DNA of 64,000 bases, from NCBI RefSeq assembly GCF_040049295.1, contig NZ_JBDZDQ010000003.1:620001-684000 (forward strand). The letters are read 5' to 3'. Positions 35,638 to 49,300 of this stretch are shown here, one piece after another (position 1 is the first letter of the stretch; each line of letters opens with the position of its first letter). A program made the translations under genes and the position numbers. This stretch comes from Sphingomonas sp. KR3-1. Lineage in GTDB: Bacteria > Pseudomonadota > Alphaproteobacteria > Sphingomonadales > Sphingomonadaceae. The notes beneath the pieces are model-generated. The model searched no databases and was not told the origin of the DNA. It saw nothing but the letters and a program-made list of their open reading frames with translations.

Positions 35638-37155
35638 ATGCCCAAGGGTAAACCCAACATCCTCGTGATCTGGGGCGACGATATCGGGTGGCAGAATGTC
35701 AGCGCCTACGGGATGGGCACGATGGGCTACACAACGCCCAATATCGACAGCATCGGCCTGCAGGGCGTCCGCTTCAGCGACCATTATGCGCAGTCCTCTT
35801 GCACCGCCGGCCGCGCCGCGTTCATCACCGGCCAGTATCCGATCCGCTCGGGGATGACGACGGTGGGCATGCCGGGCGACCTGCTCGGGCTACAGCCGGA
35901 ATCCCCCTGCCTTGCCGAAGTGATGAAGGCGCAGGGCTATGCGACCGGGCATTTCGGCAAGAGCCACCTAGGCGACCGCAACGAGCATCTGCCGACCAAC
36001 CACGGCTTCGACGAGTTCTTCGGCAACCTCTACCACCTCAACGTCTCCGAGGAGGAGGAACAGCGCGATTATCAGAGCTTCGCCAAGGCGCATTCGGGCA
36101 GCGTCGAAGCCTATGAGGACAAGTTCGGCGCGCGCGGGGTGATTCACAGCTTCGCCACCGATGTCGATGATCCGACGGTCGATCCGCGCTTCGGCAAGGT
36201 CGGCAAGCAGAAGATCACCGATACCGGCCCGCTCCATCAGGAGCGGATGCACGACATCGATGGGGGCGAGTTCATCCCCAAGGCGCTCGATTTCATGAAG
36301 AAGGCCAAGGACGACGACACGCCGTTCTTCGTCTGGCTCAACTCGAGCCGCATGCACCTTTACACGCGACTGGGCGACGAATGGCGCTATGCGGCGGAGA
36401 AATACACCTCCGAAGTCGATCTCCACGGCTCGGGCATGCTCCAGCACGACCATGACGTCGGCACGGTGCTCGACTTCCTGAAGGCCAATGGGCTCGAGGA
36501 GGATACGATCGTCTGGTACTCGACCGACAACGGCCCCGAGCACAGCTCCTGGCCACACGGCGGCACCACGCCGTGGCGCGGCGAGAAGATGACCACCTGG
36601 GAAGGCGGCGTGCGTGTCATTTCGATGGTGCGCTGGCCGGGCAAGATCGAGCCGGGCAAGATTCTCAACGGCATCCAGGCGCACCAGGACGCCTTCACCA
36701 CGCTCGCCGCGGCGGCCGGCGTCCCCGACGTCGTGGCGAAGATCAAGGCCGAGAAGCACCAGTATATCGATGGCGTGAACAACCTCGATTACTGGACCGG
36801 CAAGGCCAAGGAATCGGCGCGAAACTACATTTTCCACTACAGCGAGAGCAAGCTTACGGCATGTCGACTGGGGCCGTGGAAATGGCATTTCGCGACGGTC
36901 GCGGACTATTACGGCAACATCTCCGGACGCAGCAAACCGTTGGTGTTCAACATCCGCATGGACCCGTTCGAGAGCTATGACAGCACCGATGCCTATGGGC
37001 ACCTGCTTCAGAAGGTCTCGTGGATGGTCGCGCCGATCGGCGAGCTGATGAAGGAGCATCTTGCGACCCTCGCCGAGTTCCCTCCCGTGCAGGGCGGCAA
37101 GTCGTTCGACATGTCCAATGTCGTCGAGCAGTTCCTGAGCCACGGGCACGACTGA
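35638..37155 (+). CDS. Sulfatase 1 (arylsulfatase-like)
   Basis: A 505-residue member of the sulfatase superfamily. The metal-binding Asp pair is in [11 protein letters not shown] (residues 14-15), the formylglycine precursor Cys is C55 in [10 protein letters not shown], and DNG lies at 297-299. The motif CTAGR has Ala where most Cys-type sulfatases have Pro. There is no signal peptide, so the enzyme should be cytoplasmic. It should hydrolyse a sulfate ester; the substrate is unknown. It shares an upstream site with the sulfatases at 51590 and 56334. GGGAAGGAA precedes the ATG. Confidence 0.88.
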   Translation: MPKGKPNILVIWGDDIGWQNVSAYGMGTMGYTTPNIDSIGLQGVRFSDHYAQSSCTAGRAAFITGQYPIRSGMTTVGMPGDLLGLQPESPCLAEVMKAQGYATGHFGKSHLGDRNEHLPTNHGFDEFFGNLYHLNVSEEEEQRDYQSFAKAHSGSVEAYEDKFGARGVIHSFATDVDDPTVDPRFGKVGKQKITDTGPLHQERMHDIDGGEFIPKALDFMKKAKDDDTPFFVWLNSSRMHLYTRLGDEWRYAAEKYTSEVDLHGSGMLQHDHDVGTVLDFLKANGLEEDTIVWYSTDNGPEHSSWPHGGTTPWRGEKMTTWEGGVRVISMVRWPGKIEPGKILNGIQAHQDAFTTLAAAAGVPDVVAKIKAEKHQYIDGVNNLDYWTGKAKESARNYIFHYSESKLTACRLGPWKWHFATVADYYGNISGRSKPLVFNIRMDPFESYDSTDAYGHLLQKVSWMVAPIGELMKEHLATLAEFPPVQGGKSFDMSNVVEQFLSHGHD

Positions 37156-37224
37156 AACGGCCGCCGGCGTCGGGATGCCGCGCGCCGGCCACCTTCCCCT
37201 AGGGGCAGTTCCGATTGGAAGTCC

Positions 37225-37242
37225 CGGGTTTCGCCCGATGCC
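37225..37242 (+). promoter_or_regulatory. Inverted-repeat site upstream of the adhesin gene
   Basis: CGGG-TTTCG-CCCGATGCC has the same spacing as the site before sulfatases 1 and 3 but ATGC in place of ATAT. It ends about 63 nt before the adhesin start. It is weaker than the sulfatase sites. Confidence 0.3.
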
Positions 37243-37305
37243 CTTGGGCGACGCAACGCGCTTGAATGAAACGATAATCCCGGGGGATATCGACGAGGGC
37301 AGCCG

Positions 37306-40300
37306 ATGGAACACCGTTCCTCTCTCCGCGCGACCCTGCTCCGCGGCAGCATATTGGCCACCGCTACCGCGCTACTGGCCTTCGCGCCTTCCGCCTGGGC
37401 GCAAACCGGTCCCGCGCTTCCGAGCGGAGGCGTGTTCACCACCGGCGAAGGGCAGATCGCCCAACCCTCCCCCAACGCGCTGACGATCACGCAATCCTCG
37501 CGACGCGGGGTGATCGACTGGCGGGAGTTCTCAATCGCGATCGAGAACCAGGTGCGGATCGATAATGGCGGCGGCGCGACGCTGAACCGGGTGACCGGCG
37601 GAGCGCTGTCGCGGATCGACGGCATGCTGAGCGCGAGCGGCTCGGTCTATCTGATGAACCCCAATGGCGTGGTGATCGGCCCGAGCGGCAAGGTGCTGAC
37701 CGGCGGCGACTTCGTGGCGACGACGCGGAACATGGATGCCGGCCAGTTCATGGCGGGCGGATCGCTGGCGGCCTCGGGCAACTCCAACGGCATGATCGCC
37801 AACGGCGGATCGATCGTCTCGCAGGGCGGCAGCGTGGTGATGATCGCGCGTGCGGTGAGCAACGACGGCACGATAGAGGCGCGCCAGGGCCGGGTCACGC
37901 TTGCCGCCGCCAATGACGTGCTGATGGCGACGACCGACGGCAAGGCGGACGGCATCTACGTCTCGGTCGGCGCGGGCGGCGGCGACATCACCCAGACGGG
38001 ACGGATCGCGGCGGCAGCGGTGGCGCTCAAGGCGGCGAACGGCAACATCTTCGCGCTGGCCGGCAATCGCGACGGGCTGGTCCAGGCGACCGGCACCGCG
38101 ACCATCAAGGGCGAGCTCTGGCTGACCGCGCCCGCTGGCAAGGTGGAAGTCGCGGGCATGCTCAAGGCCGCGAACGCCGATGGCAGCGGCGGGCAGATCG
38201 TGGTCAGTGGCCGCGACCTGGCGCTCACCGCAACGGCGAACCTCTCGGCAGCCGGCATAGGCGGCGGCGAAGTGCTGATCGGCACGTCGGGCTATGGCAG
38301 CGGCGCCGATCTCGCGCGCAGCACGGCGATCGGCGATGGCGCGCGGATCGCCGCGGGCGGCCCGGCAGGCGGCGGGCGGATCGAGACCTCGGGACATGGT
38401 TTGGACCTCGGCGCGGCGACGATCCTGCCGGCCGCGGGCGGCAGCTGGCTGATCGATCCGGATGACTTGGTGATCGATGCAGCTGCGGCTGCGGGGATCG
38501 TCACTTCGCTCAACGTAGGCGGAGGCACCGTCCTCGTCCAGACCACGGCCGGCGGGACGGGCGGTGTCGGCGACATCACCGTCGCGTCACCGATCGTCTG
38601 GACCGAGCCGACGGGCGCGCTTTCGATCGACGCCTATCGCAACATCGCGGTCAACGCCGCGATCACCGGGGCCGGCGATGTCAGCCTGAGCGCGAACGGC
38701 ACGCTCGCCATCAACGCGCCGGTCTCGGGCGACACGATGTTCGCGCAGGTCGTCGGCGCCGTGACGATCAATCCCGGCGGGTCGTTCAGCGGCACCGACG
38801 CCGTCGGGATCGAGAGCAGCAGCTTCACCAACCTCGCCGGCGCCGGCGCGATCAGCTCGAGCGGAGACCGGTGGTTCATCGCCACGGACGACGCCGCAGG
38901 ATCGAACGACGGCGGTCTGACGCCTGATTACTATCTCTACGACTATCTCAACACGCCGAGCGTGCCCGCGCCAGGCAATGGGCGCTTCTATCGCCAGGCG
39001 CCGAGCATCAGCTTCACGCTGGGCGCGGTCACCAAGACCTATGACGGCACTACCCTCGCCACGCTCGACAGCAGCAACGTCAACCTGACCGGCCTGGTCA
39101 ACGGCGACGTCTACACGCTCGACGGCAGCTATGCGACCGAGGACGCCGGCATCGGCATCGACGTTACCGCGACCAACTTCCAGGCGAGCCGGGGCGGGAT
39201 CGCAGTCTATGGCTACGACGTCACCACGCCGAGCGTCACCGCGGCGGTGGGCAGGATCGACCGGGCCGCGCTCACCGCGGCGATCGTCGGCAATCCCACC
39301 AAGACCTACAACGCCACCACCGCGGTCGCGCTGACCGCCGCCAATTTCCAGCTGAGTGGCGTGGTCAACGGCGAGAGCGTCACGATCAACGGCGCAGCGA
39401 CATCGGCCTATGACAGCGCCAATGCCGGCCCGCGAACGGTCAGCACCACGTTCCAGAGCCCCAATTTCACCGCGGGCGCGGGCACCAGTCTCGCCAACTA
39501 CATCCTGCCGATCAGCGCGAGCGGCGCGGGGCTTATCAACCCGGCGCCGATCCTGATCAGCGGAGTCACCGCGAACGACAAGGTCTATGACGGCACCACC
39601 GCAGCGACGCTGAACACCGGCGGCGCGACGATCTTCGGCGTGGTGCCCGGCGACACGGTGACGCTCGACACCTCAGGCGCCGCCGGCGTGTTCACGACGA
39701 AGAATGTCGGCAACGCCATCGCCGTGACCGGCGCAGGCTTCGCGCTCGCCGGCACCAGCGCGGCCAATTATGCCGTCTCGCAGCCGACCGGGCTTGCCGC
39801 CAACATCACAAGGGCGGCGCTGGTGGTCACCGGGCTGACCGCGAACGACAAGGTCTATGACGGCACCTTCTTCGCCGGCGTCAACACGGCCGGGCTGGTG
39901 ATCAGCGGGCTGGTTCCCGGCGACGATGTCCTTCCGGTCGATGCCGGCGGCCAGATCAGCTTCGCGCAGAAGGATGTCGGGCAGAATATCCTGGTCACGA
40001 TCAGCGGCGTCGTCCTGATCGGCGGGGACGCTGGCAATTATGATCTCAGCTTCTCGTCCGCGCTCACCGCCGACATCACCCAGCGCCCACTCAGCATCAC
40101 CGGCAGCGGCATGCCGAGCAAGGTCTATGACGGCAACACCAACGCCTTCGTCCTCGCGTCGCAAGTCGGCCTGAGCAACGTGGTCGCCGGCGAGACGGTC
40201 ACGCTCAGCCAGGCGACGGGGCTCACCTATGCCGACAAGAATGTCGGCATCTGGGACATCGACTTCACGCTCAGCCCGTCGGACTTCCAGGCCGGACCGA

Positions 40301-43300
40301 ACACTTTGCTCTCCAACTATCTGCTGCCGAGCATCGGCACGATCCAGGGCGAGATCACCCCCGCCCCGCTGGTCATCACGATCATCGGCAACCCCACCAA
40401 GGCCTATGACGGCAACGCCAATGCCGCGCTCGGGCCGGGCAATTTCCAGGTCGACGGCTTCATCACCGGCGAGGGCGCGACCGTCACCCAGGCCTCCGGC
40501 CAGTACAGCTCGTCCGACGCCGGCGTCTGGACGGTAAGCGCCAACCTGACTGCCGGCGATTTCGCTACCGATCCCGGCACGCTGATATCAAACTACTACA
40601 TCCCGTCCCCAGTGAGCGGCGTGGGCACGGTCACGCGGCGCGATCTCGGCCCGGGCGTGGTCACCGTCGACATCACCGGTAATCCGACCAAGGTCTATGA
40701 CGGCACCACGATCGCCACGCTGACGCCTGGCGACTACACCCTCGGCGGCTTCATCGCCGGCGAAGGCGCGACGATCACCGAGACGGTGGGCACCTATGGC
40801 AGCGCCAATGCCGGGCAGCAGTCGGTCACCGTCCAGCTCGATCCGGGCGACTTCGCCCCCTTCCCCGGCACCAATCTCGCCAACTACACCCTACCCGACG
40901 TCGCGACGGGCATCGGCACGATCCTGCGCGCGCAGTTGAGCGCCGCGATCATCGGCAATCCGACCAAGGTCTATAACGGCCAGACGCGCATCGGGCTCAA
41001 CCCCGGCAGCTTCAGCATCACCGGCCTCATCGCCGGCGAGAGCATCACCGTCACCCCGGGCAATATCGGCAATTATGACGACGCCGACGCCGGCAGCCGC
41101 ACGATCACCGCGCTGTTCCCGAGCATGGCCAATTTCGTCGCCGGGCCGGGCACGCTGCTCAGCAACTATCTGCTGCCGGCCCAGGCGACCGGGCCCGGCA
41201 CGATCACCCCGGCGCCGCTCAACATCCTCAACGTGCGGGCGCAAGACAAGGTCTATGACCAGACCACGCTCGCACTGCTGACCGGCACGGCCACGCTGTT
41301 CGGCGTGGTCTCGGGCGACACGGTCCTGCTGAGCTCGGCGGGATCGACGGGCACCTTCGCCACCGCCAATGCCGGCAGCGGCATCGGCGTGACGGTGTCG
41401 GGCTTCACCATCTCCGGTGCCGATGCGGGTAATTATGCGCTGTTCCAGCCGGCGGGACTGACCGCGAACATCGCGCGGCGCGGACTGACGATCGTCGGGC
41501 TGATCGCCAACGACAAATTCTACGACAGCACCACCGCCGCGACACTCGGCGGATCGCCGACGCTGGTGGGTGTGCTGAGCGGCGATACCGTAGCGCTGAA
41601 CGGGCTGGGCTCGACGGCGTCCTTCCTGCAATCGAATGTCGGCACCGATCTGCGCGTCAATATCGGCGGCTTCGCGATTGCCGGGGCGCAGGCGGGCAAC
41701 TACGCGCTGAGCCAGCCAAGTGGCCTCACCGCCGACATCAACCCGGTGATGTTGACCGGCACAATCCTGGGCAACCCCGCCAAGACCTATGACGGCACCA
41801 CCAGCGTATCGCTGACCGGTGCCAACTACGCCTTGACCGGCTTCATCGCGGGCGAAGGCGGCACGATCACCCAGTCCTCCGGCGCGGCCTATGACAGTGC
41901 TAATGCCGGCGCGCGAACGGTAACCGCGACACTGGTGGTCTCCGATTTCGTAGCCAACGCGGGCACGTTGCTGAGCAACTATGTGCTGCCGACCGCGATC
42001 TCGGGCGCGGGCACGATCAACCAGGCGGCGCTGACCGCGACGATCATCGGCAACCCGACCAAGGTCTATGACGCAACCACCACCGCGACGCTGACCAGCG
42101 CGAACTATGCGCTCGCCGGTTTCGTGGCGGGTGAAGGCGCGACCGTCACTCAGACCGCCGGCACCTATGCCAGCAAGAATGTCGGCAGCCGCGCCGCGAC
42201 CGCGACGCTCGGCAGCGGCGACTTCACTGCAAATGGCGGGACCTTGCTAGCCAATTACGTGCTGCCGACGACTGCATCAGGCACCGGCACGATCACCCAG
42301 GCCAGCGTGCAGGTGATTGGCATCCTCGCCAACGACAAGGTCTATGACGGCACCACCGTCGCCACGCTCGACAGTAGCGGTGGCGGGCTGAGCGGCGTGC
42401 TCGGCAGCGACGCGGTCGGCCTCGTCTCGAGCGGCGCCGCCGGCAGCTTCGCCACGAGGAATGTCGGCACCAACATCGCGGTGACCGCGACCGGCTACAC
42501 GCTCGCCGGCGGTGACGCGGCCAATTATCTGATACTCCAGCCGACCGGGCTGGCGGCGGACATCACCCAGGCGACCATCCAGCTCCTCTCGGTCACCAAG
42601 ACCTATGATGCGACCATAAGCGTGCCGACCGCCAACGGCGCCTATACCTTGTTCGGCGTGGTGGCGGGCGACAGCGTAGCCGTCGATGCCAGCGGGATCA
42701 CCGGCAGCTACGCCGACAAGAATGTCGGCACGGGCAAGCTGGTGACGCTGAGCGGCGTCGCGATCACCGGCGCCGACGCGGCCAATTATTCGATCGCGGC
42801 AACCGTCACCAACCAGCCGATCGGCACCATCACGCCAGCGACGCTCGACGTCATCGGCGCGCTGGCGCTCGACAAGACCTATGACCAGAACACCGTCGCC
42901 CAGCTCGACAATAGCGGCACCGTGCTGAGCGGCGTGCTCGCCAGCGACGTGGTCAATCTGAGCTTCGCGACGACGGGCAATTTCGACAATGCCAATGCGG
43001 GCCTGGGCAAGCCCGTCACCACCACCGCCTATAGCATCTCGGGTGCCGATGCGGGCAACTACACGCTGGTCCAGCCGCATGGGCTGACGGCGGACATCAA
43101 CCCGCTCGAGATCTTCCTCGCCTCAGTGACCAAGACCTATGACGGCACGACCGCGCTGCCGAGCGCGGCCGGCGGCTATGCATTTACCGGCGTGCTGAGC
43201 GGCGACACGGTGGTCGCCCAGACTTCGGGTGTCACCGGCCAGTACAACGACAGCAAGAATGTCGGCACCGCCAAGCCGGTGACGGTCGACGGCCTCACGC

Positions 43301-46300
43301 TCACCGGCGCGAGCGGGGGAAACTATTTCATCAGGCCGAGCATCACCGGCAGTCTCGGCACGATCACCCAGGCAGTCCTGAGCGTCGCGATCATCGGCAA
43401 TCCGACACGGGTCTATGACGCGACCAACGCCGCCACGCTGGCGACCGGCAACTATCAGCTCACCGGTTTCGCCGCGGGCGAAGGCGCGACGGTGACCGAG
43501 ATGGCGGGCAGCTATGACTCGGCCAACCAGGGCGCGCGCACGATCACCGCTATCCTCGACGCCGGCGATTTCACTTCGAATGGCGGCACGCTGCTGGGCA
43601 ACTATGTGCTGCCCACCAGCGCCAGCGGCGCGGGCACGATCGATCCGCGGCTGCTGACCGTCTCGAGCGTAATTGCCAACGACAAGGTCTATGACGGCAC
43701 GACCGTCGCGACCCTGAACAGCACGGCAGCCGCACTCAACAATGTCGTGCCCGGCGATACCGTGGCGCTGAACAGCGCGGGCGCGACGGGCACCTTCGCC
43801 TCGCCCCATGTCGGCACCGGCATCGCAGTGACCGCCTCGGGCTATGCGCTGACCAACAACCCGTTCGGCAACTACACGCTCCAGCAGCCGACCGGACTGA
43901 GCGCGAACATCACTGCGGCCCTGCTCACGCTAACCCGCGTCACGCGCACCTACGACGCATCGACCAACCTGCCGGGCAATGCCGGTGCCTATACGCTGAG
44001 CGGCGTGGTCGCCGGCGACGATGTGGCGGTCGATGCCGCCGCGGCAGCGGCGAGCGGCAGCTATGCCGACAAGAACGTCAACACCGGCATCCTCGTCACG
44101 ATCGGCAACCTGGCGCTGACCGGCGCGGCAGCGAGCAATTACTCGATCGCCAGCCCGCTTACCAATGCGTCGATCGGCGAGATCACCCCGGCGACGCTGA
44201 GCGGGTCGATCATCGGCACCCCGACCCGAATCTATGACGGCACGACCGCCGCGCTGCTCGCGAGCGGCAACTTTCAGCTGACCGGCTTCTTCGGCGGCGA
44301 AGGCGCGACCGTAACAGAGACGGCCGGCCGGTATGATAGCGCCAATACCGGCGCGCGCACCATCGCCGCGACACTCGACTCTGGCGACTTCACCGCCAAT
44401 GGCGGCACCTCGCTCTCCAACTATATCCTGCCGACCGGCGCGAGCGGCGCAGGCCAGATCGATCCGAAGGCGCTCGCCGTCACGATCATCGGCACGCCGA
44501 CGCGGACCTATGACGGCACCACCGCGGCGGCGCTGACGGCCGAGAACTACGACCTGACCGGCTTCGTCTCCGGCCAGAGCGCGACGGTAACCCAGGCCTT
44601 CGGCGCCTATGCCAGCAAGGATGCGGGCAGCCGGACCGTCACCGCGACGCTGGGCACCGGCGACTTCCTGGCGGGGAGCGGCACCTCGCTGAGCAACTAC
44701 ATCCTGCCGACCACCGCCAGCGGCGCAGGATTGATCAACCAGGCAATGCTCACCGCCGCGATCATCGGCACGCCGACGCGCGTCTATGACGCGACCACCG
44801 CGGTCACGCTCAACCCGGGCAATTATCAGCTGACCGGCTTCGTCAGCGGCGAGGGCGCGACGGTGAGCGAGACGGCAGGCGTGTTCAATTCGCCCGATGC
44901 AGGCCCGCGAACGGTGACTGCCACCCTCGATCCGGGCGACTTCGTCGCGACTGGCAGCACCCTGCTCTCCAACTATGTCCTGCCCGTCAGTGCCCGCGGT
45001 GGCGGCCGGATCGACCGGGCGGTGCTCGGCGCGGCGATCATCGGCAATCCGACCCGGATCTATGACGGCACCACACTCGCCGCGCTGACCACGGCCAACT
45101 ATCAGCTTACCGGCTTTGTCGGGACGCAGGGCGCAAGCGTCACGCAGACGGCGGGCGCTTACAGCTCGGCCAATGCCGGCACCCGCGCCGTCACCGCCAG
45201 CCTCACGAGCGGGGACTTCGCTGCGAATGGCGGCACGCTGCTCTCCAACTATGTCCTGCCCACCACGGCGAGCGGCCAAGGCCAGATCGATCCCGCACTG
45301 CTCACCGCCGCGATCGTCGGCACGCCGACTAAAAGCTATGACGGCACCGCCGCCGCCACGCTGACCGCCGGCAACTACACGCTGAACGGCTTCGTCGCCG
45401 GCGAAGGCGCGACCGTCACCCGGACCGCCGGCAGCTATGCTTCGGCCAATGCCGGCACCCGCATCGTCACGACCAGCCTATCGAGCGGCGACTTTACCGC
45501 GAACAGCGGCACGCTGCTCGCCAACTATGTGTTGCCGCTCACCGCGATCGGCACCGGACTGATCGACCGCGCGACGCTGCAGGTGTTCATCAGCGGCATC
45601 CCGGTGAAGGACTATGACGGCACCACGCTCGCGACGCTGACCCCCGGCAACTACACGCTGACCGGCTTCGTCGCCGGCGAAGGCGCGACAGTGACGCAGG
45701 GATCGGGCAACTATGCCTCGGCCAATGCCGGGCTGCGGCTGATCAGCACGGTGCTGGCCGGGTCCGACTTCGCGGCGAACAGCGGCACGCTGCTCGCCAA
45801 CTACACCCTGCCGACCACCGCCACCGGCGTCGGCCTGATCAACCGGCGCGCGCTCGCCGCCGCGGTGATCGGCCTGCCGACCAAGATCTATGACGGCACC
45901 GATGTGGCGACGCTGACCTCGGCCAATTACGCCTTTACCGGCTTCGTGGCCGGTGAAGGCGGTACGATCACCGAGACCGACGGGACCTATGCATCGGCCA
46001 ATGCTGGGCTGCGCGGGATCACCGTCAACCTGGGCAGCGCCGACTTCGTGGCGAACAGCGGTACGCTGCTCATCAACTATCTGCTGCCGCTCACCGCGAC
46101 CGGACCCGGGCGGGTCGACCAGGCGATGCTGAGCGCAGCGATCATCGGCAATCCGAGCCGGGTCTATGACGGCACCACCGCTGCGGCGCTGGCCTCCAGC
46201 AATTATGCGCTGACCGGCTTCGTCGCTGGCGAGGGCGCGACCATCACCGAGACCGCGGGCAGCTATGACTCGGCTAATGTCGGATCGCGCACCGTCACTG

Positions 46301-49300
46301 CGTCGCTCGATGCGGGAGATTTCGCTGCGAACAGCGGAACGACGCTGGGCAACTACGTCCTGCCGACCAGCGCAGCGGGCACCGGGACGATCGGCCAGGC
46401 GATGCTCACCGCCGCGATCATCGGCACGCCGACGCGCGCCTATGACGGCACGACCCTCGCGACGCTGACCTCGGCGAACTACGCGCTGGCCGGGTTTGCG
46501 GCTGGCGAGAGCGCCACCATCTCGCAAGCCACCGGCATATATAGCTCGGCAAATGCCGGCAGCCGCATCGTGACGGCCGTACTCGCCGGCGGGGATTTCA
46601 CTGCCGGCAGCGGTACCGACTTGTCCAACTATATCCTGCCGACTAGCGCGAGCGGTGCAGGACTGATCAGCCAGGCGGCGCTCAATGCGGTCATCATCGG
46701 CACGCCGACCCGAACCTATGACGGCACCACCCGCGCCATGCTGACCAGCGCAAACTATGCGCTCGCCGGCTTCGTCACGGGAGAAGGCGCGACGGTCACC
46801 CAGGCTGCCGGCACCTATGCCTCGCCCAATGCCGGAACGCGGAGCGTCACCGCCATCCTAACCGCCAGTGACTTCACCGCCGACAGCGGCACGCTACTGA
46901 GCAACTACGCCCTGCCCGCCAGCGCGATCGGAGCCGGGGTGATCGACCGCGCGGCGCTGGGCGCGATCATCGTCGGGAACCCCAGCCGGGCCTATGACGG
47001 CACCACGGTCGCGGCGCTGACCCCGGCGAACTATGCCCTGACCGGCTTCGTCGCCGGCGAAAGCGCCACCGTCAGCCAGGGCGTCGGCGGCTATGCCGCG
47101 CCCGATGCCGGCGTGCGCGTCGTCGATGCAACGCTGGCTGCTTCCGACTTCATCGCCGGCACGGGCACGTTGCTGTCCAACTATGTCCTGCCGGCGAGCG
47201 CCACCGGGCCCGGCACGATCGACCGCGCGTTGCTGGTGGCGCTGATCGTCAACGATCCGACACGGGTCTATGACGGCACCACCGCTGCGGCGCTGACCGC
47301 CGGCAATTTCACGCTCACCGGCTTTGCCGTGGGCGAAGGCGCGACGGTGACCCAGACGGCGGGCGCCTATGGCTCCCCGAATGCCGGGATGCGGACAGTC
47401 AGCGCGACGCTCGGCGCGTCCGATTTCGCCGCAATCGGGGGCACTTCGCTTGCCAACTATGTGCTTCCCATGAGCGCGAGCGGCACCGGGCATATCGAAC
47501 AGGCGGTGCTGACCGCCGCGATCATCGGCACACCGACCAAGACCTATGACGGCACCGTCCTCGCGATGCTGGGCGCCGGCAACTATGCGCTGACCGGCTT
47601 TATCGCCGGCGAGGGCGCGACGATCACGCAGGCCCTCGCCGCCTATGATTCCGCCGATGCGGGCTCGCGCACCGTCACCGCGATACTCGCCGCCGGCGAC
47701 TACGCCGCAGACAGCGGCACTCTGCTCGATAACTATGCCCTGCCGACCAGCGCCACCGGGTCAGGCCTGATCGACCCGCGCGCCCTCACCGCCACGATCA
47801 TCGGCGATCCGACCCGCGCCTATGACGGCGCCACCCGCGCCACGCTCGCCGCGGCGAACTACGCGCTCACCGGCTTTGTCGGCACGCAGGGCGCGACGGT
47901 CACCCAGACGCAGGGCAGCTATGGCCAGGCCGATGCGGGCATCCGCACCGTCACAGCCACGCTCGCCGGCGGCGATTTCGCTGCCGACAGCGGAACCTCG
48001 CTCACCAACTATATCCTGCCAACCAGCGCCTCCGGCCTCGGCCGGATCGACCGGGCTATCCTCAACGCAGTCATCATCGGCACGCCGACCCGGGCCTATG
48101 ACGGGACCGACCTGGCGGCACTGACCCCCGCGAACTTCGCGCTTGCCGGCTTCGTCTCCGGCGAAGGCGCGACGGTCACCCAGGCTTCCGGCGTCTATGC
48201 CTCGCCCAATGCGGGGACGCGGATCGTCACCGCCACTGTTGCGGCGAGCGATTTCGCGGCGGATAGCGGCACGGCGCTCTCCAACTATGTGCTGCCGACC
48301 AGCGCCGCCGGCCTGGGCGTGATCGACCAGGCGACGCTGACTGCGATCCTCATCGGCGATCCGACACGGGCCTATGACGGGACCACGCGCGCAGCGCTGA
48401 CCTCGGCGAACTTCGCGCTGGCCGGCTTCGTCGCGGGCGAGGGCGCCATCGCCACTCAGAGCGCGGGCAGCTATGCCTCGGCCGATGCCGGACCACGGCT
48501 GGTCACCGTAACGCTCGCCGCCACCGACTTCGCGCCCAATGCCGGTACGCTGCTCGACAACTACGCGTTACCTGCCAGCGCCGCAGGGCTCGGAACGATA
48601 GACAGGGCCATGCTGACCGCCGCGATCATCAAAGATCCGACCCGCACCTATGACGGCACCACGCGCGCGACGCTGACCTCTGCGAACTATGCCCTTGCCG
48701 GCTTCGTCGCCGGCCAGAGCGCCACGGTCACCGAGACCATTGGCGCCTACAGCGCGGCGAATGCAGGCGCGCGGACCGTGACGGCGACACTCGACGCGAG
48801 CGATTTTGCCGCCGGCAGCGGGACCGCGCTTTCCAACTATGTTCTGCCTGTCAGTGCGGCCGGGACGGGGCATATCGGCCAGGCGGCGCTGGGCGTCGCG
48901 ATCGTTGGCAACCCGACGCGGATCTATGACGGCACCAGCCTGGCCTCGCTGACCTCGGCCAATTTCGCGCTCACCGGCTTCATCGCCGGCGAAGGCGCGA
49001 CGGTCGTGCGGACTACCGGCGCCTATGACAGCGCCAACGCCGGCACCCGCACCGTCACCGCCGCGCTGACCGGCGCCGACTATGCAGCGAACAGCGGCAC
49101 CCTGCTGAGCAACTATCTTCTGCCGACCAGCGCGACCGGCGCCGGAGCGATCGACCGCGCCAATTTGACCGTTACGATCACCGGCTACCCCACCAAGCCC
49201 TATGATGGCGGCACCGACGCGACGCTGGTATCGTCCGACTACAGCATCTCCGGCTTCGTCGCGGGCGAGGGCGCCAGCATCACGCAGACCCAAGGCAGCT